Shown: positions 18,428 through 28,508, counted from the first letter of the stretch. The stretch is 64,000 bases of DNA from Flavobacterium erciyesense (GCF_018069925.1 NZ_JAGPXB010000012.1:41588-105587); one strand, 5' to 3'. Notes: generated by a model from the sequence alone, not told the origin. A program made the numbers and translations.

Positions 18428-18948
18428 AGAATTAATTTTTACAAAAATAGAAAAAGTTTAGTAAGTTACGACCATATCTAAATATTAATATTTTTTGTTT
18501 TAGGAAAAAGTATTATAATTTTCATCTTGGGAATTACAAAACCGTATTCATTTTTTGCACCAATGGTGCGAATTTTACAATATATACACGGAGTTGATTT
18601 ATTCTTTGCTATTTGGATTTAATAACTGGTTGTATATGAACCGAAATCAAATATATAAATTATCCCTTTGGGCCAAGATAGTATTTGTTATAGAATTTAA
18701 TTTGATAACTCATCTGGTTCAGAACCTTTACATGTCTTATTATAAGTGTATTATCTATTTTGTAAAAAATTAAAAAAAATAGTCGAACCATAAAAAAGTC
18801 AGTAAAACTAAAGGTTTACAAGTTTTTTAAATTTAATGGTGGTCCATACGGTACCGTTTACGAACCATTTTATGTAGGATTTGAAGAAATTGAGTAAGTT
18901 GTAAATCAAATTAATTTGGTTCAAATCCAATCATGGTCACACTTTTAA
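18428..18948. other. gene-poor stretch with a decayed reading frame
   Basis: This 520-bp AT-rich interval separates the metal-efflux operon from the restriction island. A plus-strand frame at about 18770-18898 has no start codon but reads sensibly (KFNGGPYGTVYEPFYVGFEEIE) before a TAA, suggesting the 3' remnant of a gene. A 72-codon plus-strand frame at 18555-18773 has no supporting feature. I see no RNA gene here. Confidence 0.35.
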
Positions 18949-19227
18949 ATGCTAATAAACGAGAACCTTGATATACAAAAATTTGAACCTTTTACTAGAA
19001 GATCTCCAGCTTCTAAGCGTTTAACCAATGTAATTTATTTTATTGCGCGAAATATTCAATTCATCAGAATTGTTGATACAGCAAATTCAAATAATGTTAT
19101 TTCTAATACATTGACATTTGAAGAAAAGAGCAGTATTAGTGGTTTTTGCTTTAAAATGTTAGATGAAATGAGAGCTAACAAAAAAAATATTATAGATTGT
19201 TTCTTTAGTTTAAAGTCGACTATATAG
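18949..19227 (+). CDS. hypothetical 92-residue protein
   Basis: ATG-initiated frame of 92 codons with codon use like neighbouring genes and a mixed helix-rich composition (RRSPASKRLTNVIYFIARNIQFIRIVDTANS; EEKSSISGFCFKMLDEMRANKKN). No signal peptide, membrane helix or known motif. It lies at the edge of the restriction island, convergent with the nuclease-like gene that ends 22 bp later. It could be a remnant. Confidence 0.4.
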   Translation: MLINENLDIQKFEPFTRRSPASKRLTNVIYFIARNIQFIRIVDTANSNNVISNTLTFEEKSSISGFCFKMLDEMRANKKNIIDCFFSLKSTI

Positions 19228-19248
19228 TTTTAAAGACAACTTCAAATC

Positions 19249-20442
19249 CTATTTATCAATAATATTTAGCTTCATGTGAATATTCTCATTTTTCACAAAG
19301 GCTTCAACCCTTTCAATAAGCATTAGATTGAGGCGGTCATTACTTCCTCGCGCGTGACCTATATACTGCATAAATTCGCGTAAATCGATGACGTTAAGAT
19401 ATATTCTGTTTTCGGTCATTGCATTAAATATCTTATATTCTATTTCCTTCCAATCACCAAAAGGGAATAATTCAGAAACCAAAACAATGCAATGAAGAAA
19501 AGGAGCTTTGTCAAAAATAATTTCCTCCAAATGCTTATCATATATTGTTGTGTTGGCTGTGATTTTTTTCGAAGCCCCGACAAGCTGGTCAATTCCTGTG
19601 GAGATTTGCTTTTGCAGACCCTTAACCTTCTTCTCCATAGCTTTATTAGAGGGACTGTCTATGACCCCGAGTGCCTTACTTTCTATTAAAAAAATACCAT
19701 TATCAGAAATTGCAAGAACATCAGTTAATTCACGATAACCTTTAGTGCGTGCAATTTGTGGATTCAAGAATAGCTTTTGTTTAAAAAGATCATCAAGAAT
19801 GATTGTTACTTCTTTTTCGAGAATGCTCCCTTCATCTTTATCATCAACCGTTACATGGTTTGTTTCGTTAAATCCGATGACTGTATTTTTCATAATAATC
19901 CAGTCCTGTAGTTTTCCCTCGATTGCAATGGTTTCTATTTTGTAGACATTCTTGTGTTGACTTTCCATTTTAATACTGTGGTCAAAACAATCCAGCGAAC
20001 GAGAAATTCTTTCATCAAATTTACCGCAGTACAGACTTTCGGGATTGATTTGTAGATTTAGTACTCGGAACTGGTCGGCAATGCTGAATGAGAGCTTTGC
20101 AGTTGCAACGCAAATGCTAAGTTCATTATGAAAATGAATGTGCGTAAAGCTACGGTTCATGATTGCAGCAAGAGAGTTATGCTCGTCGGGGAAACGTGCT
20201 GTCCCTATAACTGCAGCATAATTTATGAGATCGTCATAAATTCGTAGTCCCGAATGAAATATTGCTGGTTGATGTAAGCAGTCCTTGCCGAATAGAAATT
20301 CAATGACACAACCTTTCATTATTGATTTTATAAGAGGCGAAGTTATCTTTACCATGACCTTCGCTCCAAAATCATCATTGATAAACCAAATTGATGCAGG
20401 TTCGTGTAATAGTTCTTTGTATATCCTTTCCTCAATTGTCAT
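19249..20442 (-). CDS. hypothetical protein with a PD-(D/E)XK nuclease-like domain, next to hsdR
   Basis: 397 residues. The C-terminal half (about 205-330) carries a restriction-nuclease-like core: a leading Glu-rich helix (ILEKEVTIILDDLF), Asp241 in RELTDVLAI and Glu254-Ser-Lys256 in IFLIESKA, i.e. D...ExK on adjacent strands as in NERD and related endonuclease domains. The N-terminal ~200 residues contain several His and Asp residues (THIHFHNELSI) and no motif I recognise. It lies ~100 bp downstream of hsdR on the same strand, the last gene of the type I island, which suggests an accessory defence or quality-control nuclease. Function not established. Confidence 0.55.
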   Translation of the reverse strand: MTIEERIYKELLHEPASIWFINDDFGAKVMVKITSPLIKSIMKGCVIEFLFGKDCLHQPAIFHSGLRIYDDLINYAAVIGTARFPDEHNSLAAIMNRSFTHIHFHNELSICVATAKLSFSIADQFRVLNLQINPESLYCGKFDERISRSLDCFDHSIKMESQHKNVYKIETIAIEGKLQDWIIMKNTVIGFNETNHVTVDDKDEGSILEKEVTIILDDLFKQKLFLNPQIARTKGYRELTDVLAISDNGIFLIESKALGVIDSPSNKAMEKKVKGLQKQISTGIDQLVGASKKITANTTIYDKHLEEIIFDKAPFLHCIVLVSELFPFGDWKEIEYKIFNAMTENRIYLNVIDLREFMQYIGHARGSNDRLNLMLIERVEAFVKNENIHMKLNIIDK

Positions 20443-20546
20443 AGTTATTGCCCCATTTTTTTATAAGATCATGATTTATGTTGAAATATACTTCGATTTA
20501 TACAGCAAAAAATTAATGCGATATGGCATTGTAATTTTGTTCGGTA

Positions 20547-23420
20547 TTACAGTCCAGATATACCATTAACAAAAGTATCTACGAAATCTAAAATTTTATT
20601 CAATATTCGGTCACCCACTTCTTTAGATTTTAGAACGCTAGGCCTTCCGTCTATGCGAAGGTCTAAAATTTCTTTTCTTAAAGGTTCACGTTCCGTAAAA
20701 AGATAATTTTCTATAAGTTTTTCTGTTTTTTCTTCAGAAAGGTTTTCTGTTTTTACCAAATCTTGGAGTGCTTTTTCTTGTTCTTCATTCCAGAATTTTT
20801 CAAATTCTTCGGGGATAATATCAGTATCCTCAATGTGAGGTAGACTTTCTTGAATAAATTTCTCAATCAGTTCTCTTTTACTTCTTAATGACACTTCGGT
20901 ATTCAATAAGTTTGTGATCTCCTTTTCAATACTTTCTTTATCTTTTGAACTGTGTTTTAATTTAAACTTAATTAATAGTTGAATAATGTAAGTAACATTG
21001 ATTGTATCGCGTCTAATCAACTCCAATTCGAAGTCAATGTCGTTTAAAATAGATGTTTTTTCTATGAAAGTACTGTTGCTAAGTTTATCTTTCAAATCCA
21101 GATACTTACTGGTGTAATCTGCAAATAGCTGTTCCTCTATTCGTAAATCATTCCAAGTAAATTCGGAATAATGACTCATTTTTTTGTGTAAGCGGATAAG
21201 TGCCCTGAATGTCAAAATAAACTGTAGCTTATCTTCTTCAGTATATAAATCATCTACTGCACTAATCTGAGGAACAATTTCTAATAATTTTTGAGTTACT
21301 TCATTGAATTTTTCTGTATAAACTTCATAAGGTTCAACAATAATTTCGTCAATTGCCTCCTTATTACTAAATAAGGCAATTGCTTCATCTGTTTTATCTT
21401 TTAGATTTCGAAAGCATACAATATTTCCCTGTGTCTTGTTTTTGTCTAATGTGCGATTGGTACGGCTAAAAGCTTGAATTAGTCCATGGTATTGTAGGTT
21501 CTTGTCAACATACAATGTATTTAGATTTTTACTATCATAACCCGTTAAAAACATATTAGCAACTAATAAAATATCCGTTTCATGTTTAGGATGTTTTGAT
21601 TTTCTGGCAACAGCATTATAATAATTATAAAAGCCTTCACTATCCTTGATATTTTCTGCCATTCCAAATAGTTCGTTGAAATCTTGCACATAGGTTTCCA
21701 ATAATTCTCTGCGATGTGGTTTGAAACCATACTGTTCTTGGGGCTCAGCAGCCATATTCAGTCGACTGGATAATTGATCCTCTATCTCTTCCTCGTTTTG
21801 GGCATAACTAAAAATAGTTGCTATTTTTAAATTATGTTCACCATTCAGTTTCTTATGCTTAAAAATTTCGTAGTACTCAATAACGGCATCAATATCTTGA
21901 ACACACATCATCGCACAGAATTTTTTTGATTGTGTTTTCTGATCGTGGTGTTGAATGATATAATCAACTATCGCTTCTTTACGTTCAGGAGCTTCAAAAA
22001 CTTCAGCTTCATTAATTTTTTCAACTTTCAAATCAATTATATTATCTTTTTTCTTGAAAGTTTGAATATATTCAATTGAGAATCTTAAAACATTTTCATC
22101 TCTAATAGCATCTGTAATTACATATTTGTGAAGGCATTTGCCAAATAAGCTAGCTGTGGTTTTTTCTCCATTGGCATTCTCAGCTAAAATTGGTGTACCT
22201 GTAAAGCCAAATAATTGAATATTTTCAAAATAGCTAACAATATTTTGGTGCGTATCACCAAATTGTGAACGATGACATTCATCAAATATAAATACCATTC
22301 TTTCGTTCTTAAGGCCTTTCATTTTAGCTAAATTCCGCCCTGAAATAGCATTATTAAGCTTTTGAATCGTTGTAACAATAATTTTTGCATTCGGATCATT
22401 GAATTTCCTGATAAGGTCATCTGTGTTGGTTGCTGAGCTTACTGAGCCTTTGCTAAAGCTATCGTATTCCTTATTTGTTTGATAATCCAAATCCTTTCTA
22501 TCTACTACAAAAACTACTTTTTTAATAGCTGTGATTTTTGATAAAATTTGGCTGGCTTTGAAACTTGTTAAGGTTTTTCCACTTCCTGTGGTATGCCAGA
22601 TATATCCGTTTTTCTCTACATTATATCCATTTAATATTTCGTTTTCGGTAACTTTTTTGATAATACTTTCCACGGCATAATATTGATATGGACGAAGTAC
22701 CATTAACCTTTTATCAGTTTCGTTAAGTACAATATATTTACATATCATTTTACTGATATGACAGGGCTCTAAGAAAGTGTCAGTAAAACCGTTCAGAATG
22801 TTATTAAGAGGATTATTGTTCTCGTCGGTCCAATGGAACGTTTGTAAATATTCCTGTTTATGAGTGCCGAAGTTGCTGAAATACTTGGTGTTTACACCGT
22901 TACTAATAATAAATAGTTGCACAAAATGAAACAAGCCTTTTCCTGCTCCAAAACTATGTTTTTGATAGCGATTGATTTGGTTGAAAGCTTCTTTCATTTC
23001 CAACCCTCTACGCTTCAGTTCTATCTGCACTAATGGTAATCCATTAATTAGCAAGGTTACATCATACCGATTTTCGTATTTACCTTCCTGTGTAATCTGA
23101 TTTGTAACCTGATATTCATTTTGGCACCAATGTTCTATGTTTAGAAATTCAAAATAGAGGTTATCACCATTATCTCTTAAGATATGATGTTTTGTTTCAC
23201 GCAAAATTTTGGCTTTTTCAAATACTGACCCTTTGTTAACAATATTCAGTACTTTTTCAAATTCAGTCTCACTAAATTGAATGTTATTGTGCTTTTCAAG
23301 TTGCGTTTTCAAGTTTGTCAACAACTCTTTTTCATTCGCAATAGTCTTATATTTATATCCTAATTTTTGTAATTGGATTATAAGTTGTTCCTCTAAGATT
23401 TGTTCAGACTGTTTGCTCAA
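20547..23420 (-). CDS. hsdR: type I restriction enzyme, HsdR subunit
   Basis: 957 residues. N-terminal nuclease domain with Asp120 (RYDVTLL) and Glu134-Leu-Lys136 (QIELKRRG). An SF2 translocase follows, with Walker A GSGKT (residues 279-283), DECH (380-383), FGFTGTP, and the later motifs (TGYDSKNLNTLYVDK, QAFSRTNR). A helical C-terminal domain probably binds the methylase core. HsdR moves DNA in an ATP-dependent way and cuts it when the recognition site is unmethylated. It is on the same strand as hsdM and hsdS but separated from them by the recombinase gene and the silent hsdS copy. Confidence 0.95.
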   Translation of the reverse strand: MSKQSEQILEEQLIIQLQKLGYKYKTIANEKELLTNLKTQLEKHNNIQFSETEFEKVLNIVNKGSVFEKAKILRETKHHILRDNGDNLYFEFLNIEHWCQNEYQVTNQITQEGKYENRYDVTLLINGLPLVQIELKRRGLEMKEAFNQINRYQKHSFGAGKGLFHFVQLFIISNGVNTKYFSNFGTHKQEYLQTFHWTDENNNPLNNILNGFTDTFLEPCHISKMICKYIVLNETDKRLMVLRPYQYYAVESIIKKVTENEILNGYNVEKNGYIWHTTGSGKTLTSFKASQILSKITAIKKVVFVVDRKDLDYQTNKEYDSFSKGSVSSATNTDDLIRKFNDPNAKIIVTTIQKLNNAISGRNLAKMKGLKNERMVFIFDECHRSQFGDTHQNIVSYFENIQLFGFTGTPILAENANGEKTTASLFGKCLHKYVITDAIRDENVLRFSIEYIQTFKKKDNIIDLKVEKINEAEVFEAPERKEAIVDYIIQHHDQKTQSKKFCAMMCVQDIDAVIEYYEIFKHKKLNGEHNLKIATIFSYAQNEEEIEDQLSSRLNMAAEPQEQYGFKPHRRELLETYVQDFNELFGMAENIKDSEGFYNYYNAVARKSKHPKHETDILLVANMFLTGYDSKNLNTLYVDKNLQYHGLIQAFSRTNRTLDKNKTQGNIVCFRNLKDKTDEAIALFSNKEAIDEIIVEPYEVYTEKFNEVTQKLLEIVPQISAVDDLYTEEDKLQFILTFRALIRLHKKMSHYSEFTWNDLRIEEQLFADYTSKYLDLKDKLSNSTFIEKTSILNDIDFELELIRRDTINVTYIIQLLIKFKLKHSSKDKESIEKEITNLLNTEVSLRSKRELIEKFIQESLPHIEDTDIIPEEFEKFWNEEQEKALQDLVKTENLSEEKTEKLIENYLFTEREPLRKEILDLRIDGRPSVLKSKEVGDRILNKILDFVDTFVNGISGL

Positions 23421-23520
23421 AATAATTATGAATTAGGAGTTGTTATGTTTAGCTTTAAAATATCAAATTTAACAAAATAAAGAGGTTTCTTCCACTTCTC
23501 CTAATTCATAATCTAAAAGT

Positions 23521-24447
23521 TTACCTCAAAGCTTTAAACATTTGTTCGATTGCTTTCTTTTTCTGTTCCATATTGGGATGAACATAGAGATTTAAGGTTG
23601 TACTGATATTAGAATGTCCCAAAAGGACACTTACGGTTTTGTAATCGCAATTACTTTCAATACACCTAGTAGCGAAACTGTGCCTTAGCCCATGAAACTT
23701 CAAATCTGGCATCTTCAAATGTTCCATTAAGTTTTTATAATAACTGCGATAAGTCCGGGGCTCAGTTGGCTTTGCATCGTTGGTTAAAACAAAAAACGAT
23801 GGGTTAACAATTTTTTTAAATGGTTTGAGTATTCTTAATAAATCTTTACTTATTGGGATTTCACGTATAGAATTTTTTGTTTTTGGTGTGTCTAAAATGA
23901 GTTCTGTTTTTCTACTTCCATCTTCAATAACGTAAATACGTTGGATAGTTCTGTTAACGCTGATAACACCATTGTCTGTATCAACATCTTCCCAAGTAAG
24001 GGCACAAACTTCTCCTATACGCATACCAGAGCTTAAGCAAATATAAACCCCTAAATTTCGAAATGTAAAATGCTCTTGTATGTAATTCATAATTTTTTTC
24101 TGATCTGAACGGTTTAATACCTCAATCGTATATTTTTCTCGTTCTGTTGGAAATTGTATGTCAAATGGAATATAATCCGTCCACTTGTGTTTAGCACCAT
24201 ACTTAAGAATCATTTTCAGAACAATTAGAATATCCTTGATTGTTTTTTGACTTAAACCTGATTCCAATTTTTGAAATACAAAAGCCTGCACTTCTGCTTC
24301 CTCAATCGAATATTTATTACCAAATATGGGTAGTATGTGATTTTCGATTAAAAGTGTATAAGCAGAAAAACTTGATTTTTTCACGTACTGTTTTTTGTTT
24401 GTTTTCCATAGGTCAATTACCTCTAAAATTTGTTTTTGATCATTCAT
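23521..24447 (-). CDS. tyrosine recombinase, probable hsdS invertase
   Basis: 308 residues: an N-terminal SAM-like core-binding domain (~1-95) and a catalytic domain with the full set of residues: Arg143 (SGMRIGEV), Lys around 189-191, His252 and Arg255 (HGLRHSF), His278 (LLGHSN) and the nucleophile Tyr288 (LNLYVH). The gene lies between hsdR and two opposed hsdS genes that share inverted repeats, the standard layout of phase-variable type I systems where such a recombinase flips the specificity cassette. 73 bp separate it from the silent hsdS frame. Mobility of the whole island is an alternative role. Confidence 0.88.
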   Translation of the reverse strand: MNDQKQILEVIDLWKTNKKQYVKKSSFSAYTLLIENHILPIFGNKYSIEEAEVQAFVFQKLESGLSQKTIKDILIVLKMILKYGAKHKWTDYIPFDIQFPTEREKYTIEVLNRSDQKKIMNYIQEHFTFRNLGVYICLSSGMRIGEVCALTWEDVDTDNGVISVNRTIQRIYVIEDGSRKTELILDTPKTKNSIREIPISKDLLRILKPFKKIVNPSFFVLTNDAKPTEPRTYRSYYKNLMEHLKMPDLKFHGLRHSFATRCIESNCDYKTVSVLLGHSNISTTLNLYVHPNMEQKKKAIEQMFKALR

Positions 24448-24515
24448 TATTAATTAATTTTTTTATTAATTTCAAAGGAAAGAAATAAAGAATTGAGGAT
24501 TTAAATATCACTAAG

Positions 24516-24542
24516 GTTCCTAATTTGAGATTTCCAGGGTTT
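24516..24542 (+). repeat. inverted repeat IR1, silent copy (5' end of hsdS)
   Basis: 27 bp starting GTTCCTAATTTGAGATTT, identical on the opposite strand at 26845-26871. It encodes the shared VPNLRFPGF segment. Recombination here swaps the whole hsdS reading frame behind the active start. Confidence 0.9.
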
Positions 24543-25019
24543 ACTGAAGAATGGGAAACGAAGAAATTGGCTGATATTAATATTATAAATCCTAAAAATG
24601 AAAACTTGCCCTTTTCATTTATCTATATTGATTTGGAAAGTGTAGTTAACGGACGTTTGTTAAAAGAAGAAAGAATTTCAAAAGATGAAGCCCCGAGTAG
24701 AGCCCAAAGAAGATTAACAAAAGGTGATATATTATTTCAGATGGTAAGACCTTATCAGAAGAACAATTTGTATTTTGATAAAGAAGGTGACTATGTAGCC
24801 TCTACAGGATATGCACAAATTAGAACATTACAAAATTCTCAGTTCGTTTTTCAGTATCTACATAATCAAAAGTTTGTTGACAAAGTTATTGAAAGATGCA
24901 CAGGTACAAGTTATCCGGCAATTAATTCATCAGATTTAGGAAATATTAAAATACATTATCCCAATTCCCTAGAGCAAAGCAGGATAGCATTTTTTTTTGA
25001 ACTATTAGATAATCGTATT

Positions 25020-25040
25020 CAAACCCAAAACAAAATAATT
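25020..25040 (+). repeat. inverted repeat IR2, silent copy (central conserved region)
   Basis: 21 bp starting CAAACCCAAAACAAAATA, identical on the opposite strand at 26323-26343. It encodes QTQNKII between the two recognition domains. Recombination here would swap only the second recognition domain. Confidence 0.85.
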
Positions 25041-25671
25041 AAGGGTTTAGAAACATTAAAGTTTACGTTGAGCAATAAAATTTTTTCCCAAGAATTGAGA
25101 TTTAAGGATGGAAGTGGAAATGAATTTTCAGGATGGTCTGAACTAAAAATTGGTGACATTTTGAAAATTGGGAATGGAAAGGATTATAAACATTTAGTGC
25201 ATGGTGATATTCCTGTTTTTGGAAGTGGAGGCTATATGACATCTGTCAATTCATATCTATACGATGGCGAAACAGTATGCATTGGAAGAAAAGGTACAAT
25301 AAACAAACCGATGTATTACAATGGTAAAATTTGGACAGTTGATACATTATTCTATACTCATTCATTCCAATATTGTATTCCTAAATTTGTATTTCATCTT
25401 TTTCAGACAATTAATTGGTTAGAATACAATGAAGCATCGGGTGTTCCAAGTTTATCTAAAACTACAATCGAAAAAATAAAAGTAAAAATTCCATCTATTG
25501 AAGAGCAGCTTACAATTTCAAAGTTCCTTTCAGCTTTCGAACAAAAGATTGGGAACGAAAAAGAAATTTTGATGCAGCTTAAGAAACAGAAAGAATATTT
25601 ATCACAGCAAATGTTTATCTAAAACTGTCTTTTTTTTTTAAAGTTTGTTGATTTTTGTAGATCGCCGTAGA

Positions 25672-26901
25672 TTAAACAAACATATTTTGAAGCAGATACT
25701 TTTTCTGTTCTTCTAACTTTTTTAAATACCCCGTTTCCATATCAATTTTGTTATCAAAAGTACAAAGGAAATCAGCTATTTTATTCTGTTCTTCGATGCA
25801 AGGCATTTCAAATAGAATTCTTGCAAAATTTTCATAAAAAAGATAATCTCTAACTCCTCCTTCGACATTCTTAAGAACTTCTTTATTAAATTTTTCGGTT
25901 TTAAGATATTGAAATAAAAAATTATCATCTATATAGTCATTTGTTATAAAACAAACATACAAAGAACTTATAATGATGTTTTCTAAATCTCTGCTATATC
26001 CAATAGATCCAACATTTATTCTTGCAGGATTATATGCAAAAGTATACTTATCAATTACTTTGTAAAGTGTGATGTCATAACCTCTATCGTCACTGCTAAT
26101 ACCTTCAAATTGCTCATTTTGTGGCACAAAGCCTAATCTGTTATTTATGGAATAAACAGGTAATTTTTCATTGTTTTTATTTCTCTTGCTCACAGGCAGT
26201 GTTATCTCTCCTAACTTTTTTATTTGCCAATCAGGATAGCTAATTTCATTATCATTATTAAATCTCAATTCTCTGGAAAATATTTTTTTAATCAGCGTTT
26301 GCTTTGACAATTTTAAACCCTCAATTATTTTGTTTTGGGTTTGGATTCTTTCATCAAGCTTAGAGAGAAAAGCAGAAATTTTATTCTGTTCTTTTAAAGT
26401 TGGCAAATTAAGATTCAACATAGCTAATTGGCTTGAATATAAATGGACTACGGAAATTCCTTGTGCCAAATTTGCTATTTCCATCTTTTTTTTACTGTTT
26501 AAGTAATAGGATAAAAATACACCGTTATTTTGCGTTTTTATTATATTCAAATCACCTCCTAAGACAACTCCCGATTTTAAAACACATGAAGCAGTTGCAA
26601 TATCGATCGTTGTTTCTCCAGATGCCGGAATGATAACATCATTTGCTTCACTAAGCACCAATCTTGATACATTAGCATTAGTTCTAGACTTTATTTCATC
26701 TATAGTTTCACCATAATATGTGTATAATTCTCCGTATCTTATACATTCGTAAGTACCGCCTTCTTCAATATCACTTTTTGAGATTCCTTTCCCTTTTGAA
26801 AACGTAGCTACTTCCCCCATCTTTCTAACTTCCCACTCATTATCAAACCCTGGAAATCTCAAATTAGGAACGTTACCTACTTTTAATTTTTTATTCGGCA
26901 T
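25672..26901 (-). CDS. hsdS: type I restriction-modification specificity subunit HsdS (expressed copy)
   Basis: 409 residues with two target-recognition domains (~20-165 and ~225-385), each followed by a long conserved helix (LDERIQTQNKIIEGLK... and LEEQKKYLLQNMF). HsdS reads the split DNA target and docks HsdM and HsdR. The ATG at 26901 follows the hsdM stop by 47 bp, so it is the copy in the expression site. It shares IR1 and IR2 with the silent plus-strand copy. Four combinations of recognition domains are possible if both repeats are used. Confidence 0.93.
   Translation of the reverse strand: MPNKKLKVGNVPNLRFPGFDNEWEVRKMGEVATFSKGKGISKSDIEEGGTYECIRYGELYTYYGETIDEIKSRTNANVSRLVLSEANDVIIPASGETTIDIATASCVLKSGVVLGGDLNIIKTQNNGVFLSYYLNSKKKMEIANLAQGISVVHLYSSQLAMLNLNLPTLKEQNKISAFLSKLDERIQTQNKIIEGLKLSKQTLIKKIFSRELRFNNDNEISYPDWQIKKLGEITLPVSKRNKNNEKLPVYSINNRLGFVPQNEQFEGISSDDRGYDITLYKVIDKYTFAYNPARINVGSIGYSRDLENIIISSLYVCFITNDYIDDNFLFQYLKTEKFNKEVLKNVEGGVRDYLFYENFARILFEMPCIEEQNKIADFLCTFDNKIDMETGYLKKLEEQKKYLLQNMFV
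26323..26343 (-). repeat. inverted repeat IR2, expressed copy
   Basis: Reverse-complement partner of 25020-25040 (21 identical bases), in the central helix-coding part of the expressed hsdS. Confidence 0.85.
26845..26871 (-). repeat. inverted repeat IR1, expressed copy
   Basis: Reverse-complement partner of 24516-24542 (27 identical bases), starting at about codon 11 of the expressed hsdS. Confidence 0.9.
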
Positions 26902-26948
26902 CTCGATTATTTATTTTTCGTTATTAAAAACATTAAGGATTTAAGAAA

Positions 26949-28508
26949 TTAAAAAACTAGTTCTAATTCTTTTAAATAAACATCTATTTCCTTATCGAGA
27001 TTGGTTCGTTTTGCTTCAAGTTCTTTAATTTCGAACATTACCTTTTGGATATCAATTTCTTCTTGTTCTTCGAATGTATCCACATAACGAGGAATATTTA
27101 AATTATAATCGTTCCCAGCAACTTCTTTTAAACTAGCCAAATGACTGTATTTTTCAATTACTGTTCTATTACGATAGGTTTCTACAATCTTAGTGATGTG
27201 ATTGTCTCGCAACATATTTTGATTTTTAACCTTTTCAAATTCTTTGCTGGCATCTATAAATAAAATATCATCCGGTGTTTCTCGACATTTTTTGAAAACC
27301 AAAATACATGTAGGAATACTGGTGCCATAAAAAATATTTGCAGGTAAACCAATTACTGCATCTAAGTAATTTTTTTGTTCAATTAGATATTTACGAATGT
27401 GTAATTCTGCTGCGCCACGAAACAATACGCCATGCGGCAATACAATCGCCATGGTACCGTTTTCCGCTAAATGATAAATCATATGCTGTACGAAAGCAAA
27501 ATCGGCTTTACTTGCCGGAGCCAACTTTCCGTATTGACTAAAACGGTCATCATTCAGAAATAAAGGATTTGCACTCCAATTGGCAGAAAAAGGAGGATTT
27601 GCCACAATGGCTTCAAATGGCATATCATTCAAATGTTGCGGGTGCTCTAAAGTGTCCTCTTGTTTTATATTGAATTTTAGATAATGTATGCCATGGAGTA
27701 TCATGTTCATACGGGCAAGATTGTACGTTGTGCGGTTCATCTCCTGTCCATAAAAATTATTGACATCTTTTACCTCTTTGGCAACACGCAACAATAGCGA
27801 TCCTGAACCACAGGTAGGGTCATATACTGATTTTAATCTATTTTTACCTGTTGTAACAATCTTTGCCAGAATTTTAGAAACCTCCTGCGGGGTATAAAAT
27901 TCTCCTGCCTTTTTACCTGCACCACTAGCAAACTGACCAATCAGATATTCGTAAGCATCACCTAATACATCTAGTTCAGTATGCTCCAGCTTAAAATCAA
28001 TTTCATCAAGATGCACTAAAACTTTTACTATGATTGCGTTTCTTGCTTCAGCAGTCCGCCCTAAATTATTACTGTTTAAGTCCATATCTGAAAAAAGATC
28101 TTCGAAATCTTCTTCACTTTGAGTCCCCATCGTACTCAACTGAATATTGGTTAGGATTTTTTGTAAATCTTCCAGAATGAAATTATTACTACCACTGTTT
28201 CCTCTTTTTGCAATTTCACTGAAAAGCTCAGATGGCTTCAAAAAATAGCCTAAGTTTTCAAGAGCTTCCTCTTTTATTGCCTCAATATATTCTTGACCCT
28301 CTACTGTGTTTTCGTCAATATTCCTGAATTGAATATTATCATGTTCTAAAATAGAGTTGGCGAAAATTTCCATTTTTTCAGCCAAATATTTATAAAATAT
28401 AAAACCTAGTATATAATCCCTGAATTCATCCGCATTCATCTTTCCTCGTAAAGTATTCGCTATATTCCAAAGCTGTTGCTCCAATATTTTTTTCTGTTCT
28501 TCTGACAT
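26949..28508 (-). CDS. hsdM: type I restriction-modification DNA methyltransferase subunit HsdM
   Basis: 519 residues: N-terminal helical domain (LWNIANTLRGKMNADEFRDYILGFIFYKYLAEKME), then the N6-adenine methyltransferase domain with the AdoMet site DPTCGSGSLLLRV and the catalytic NPPF in IVANPPFSANW, and a C-terminal helical region. With HsdS it methylates host DNA; with HsdR it forms the restriction enzyme. It is the first gene of the transcription unit hsdM-hsdS. A -7-like promoter upstream is not clear to me. Confidence 0.95.
   Translation of the reverse strand: MSEEQKKILEQQLWNIANTLRGKMNADEFRDYILGFIFYKYLAEKMEIFANSILEHDNIQFRNIDENTVEGQEYIEAIKEEALENLGYFLKPSELFSEIAKRGNSGSNNFILEDLQKILTNIQLSTMGTQSEEDFEDLFSDMDLNSNNLGRTAEARNAIIVKVLVHLDEIDFKLEHTELDVLGDAYEYLIGQFASGAGKKAGEFYTPQEVSKILAKIVTTGKNRLKSVYDPTCGSGSLLLRVAKEVKDVNNFYGQEMNRTTYNLARMNMILHGIHYLKFNIKQEDTLEHPQHLNDMPFEAIVANPPFSANWSANPLFLNDDRFSQYGKLAPASKADFAFVQHMIYHLAENGTMAIVLPHGVLFRGAAELHIRKYLIEQKNYLDAVIGLPANIFYGTSIPTCILVFKKCRETPDDILFIDASKEFEKVKNQNMLRDNHITKIVETYRNRTVIEKYSHLASLKEVAGNDYNLNIPRYVDTFEEQEEIDIQKVMFEIKELEAKRTNLDKEIDVYLKELELVF

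Larger units (their letters stand above)
24489..25622 (+). pseudogene. hsdS: silent, inverted hsdS cassette without a start codon
   Basis: The open frame (about 365-375 residues) carries two target-recognition domains separated by conserved helices (LDNRIQTQNKIIKGLE and a C-terminal KKQKEYLSQQMF). It opens directly after a TAA at 24486 with no ATG; a TTG at 24525 is the only near start, and there is no ribosome-binding site. From 24516 it matches codons ~10-19 of the expressed hsdS on the other strand (VPNLRFPGF). This is a storage copy: inversion at the shared repeats would place it behind the expressed start next to hsdM. Its recognition domains differ strongly from the active copy, so specificity would change. 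Confidence 0.85.

Noticed and set aside
18555..18773. 72-codon plus-strand frame
   Set aside because: Low-complexity composition in AT-rich DNA, no ribosome-binding site or motif.
23521..24447. Tyrosine recombinase as the integrase of the cassette array
   Set aside because: It lies at the far end of the array beyond the restriction genes, between hsdR and the hsdS pair, and shows no integron-specific insertion; hsdS inversion explains it better.
24525..25622. Second functional hsdS translated from TTG
   Set aside because: An in-frame stop lies shortly upstream, there is no ribosome-binding site, and the match to the expressed copy begins before the TTG, so it is a storage copy.
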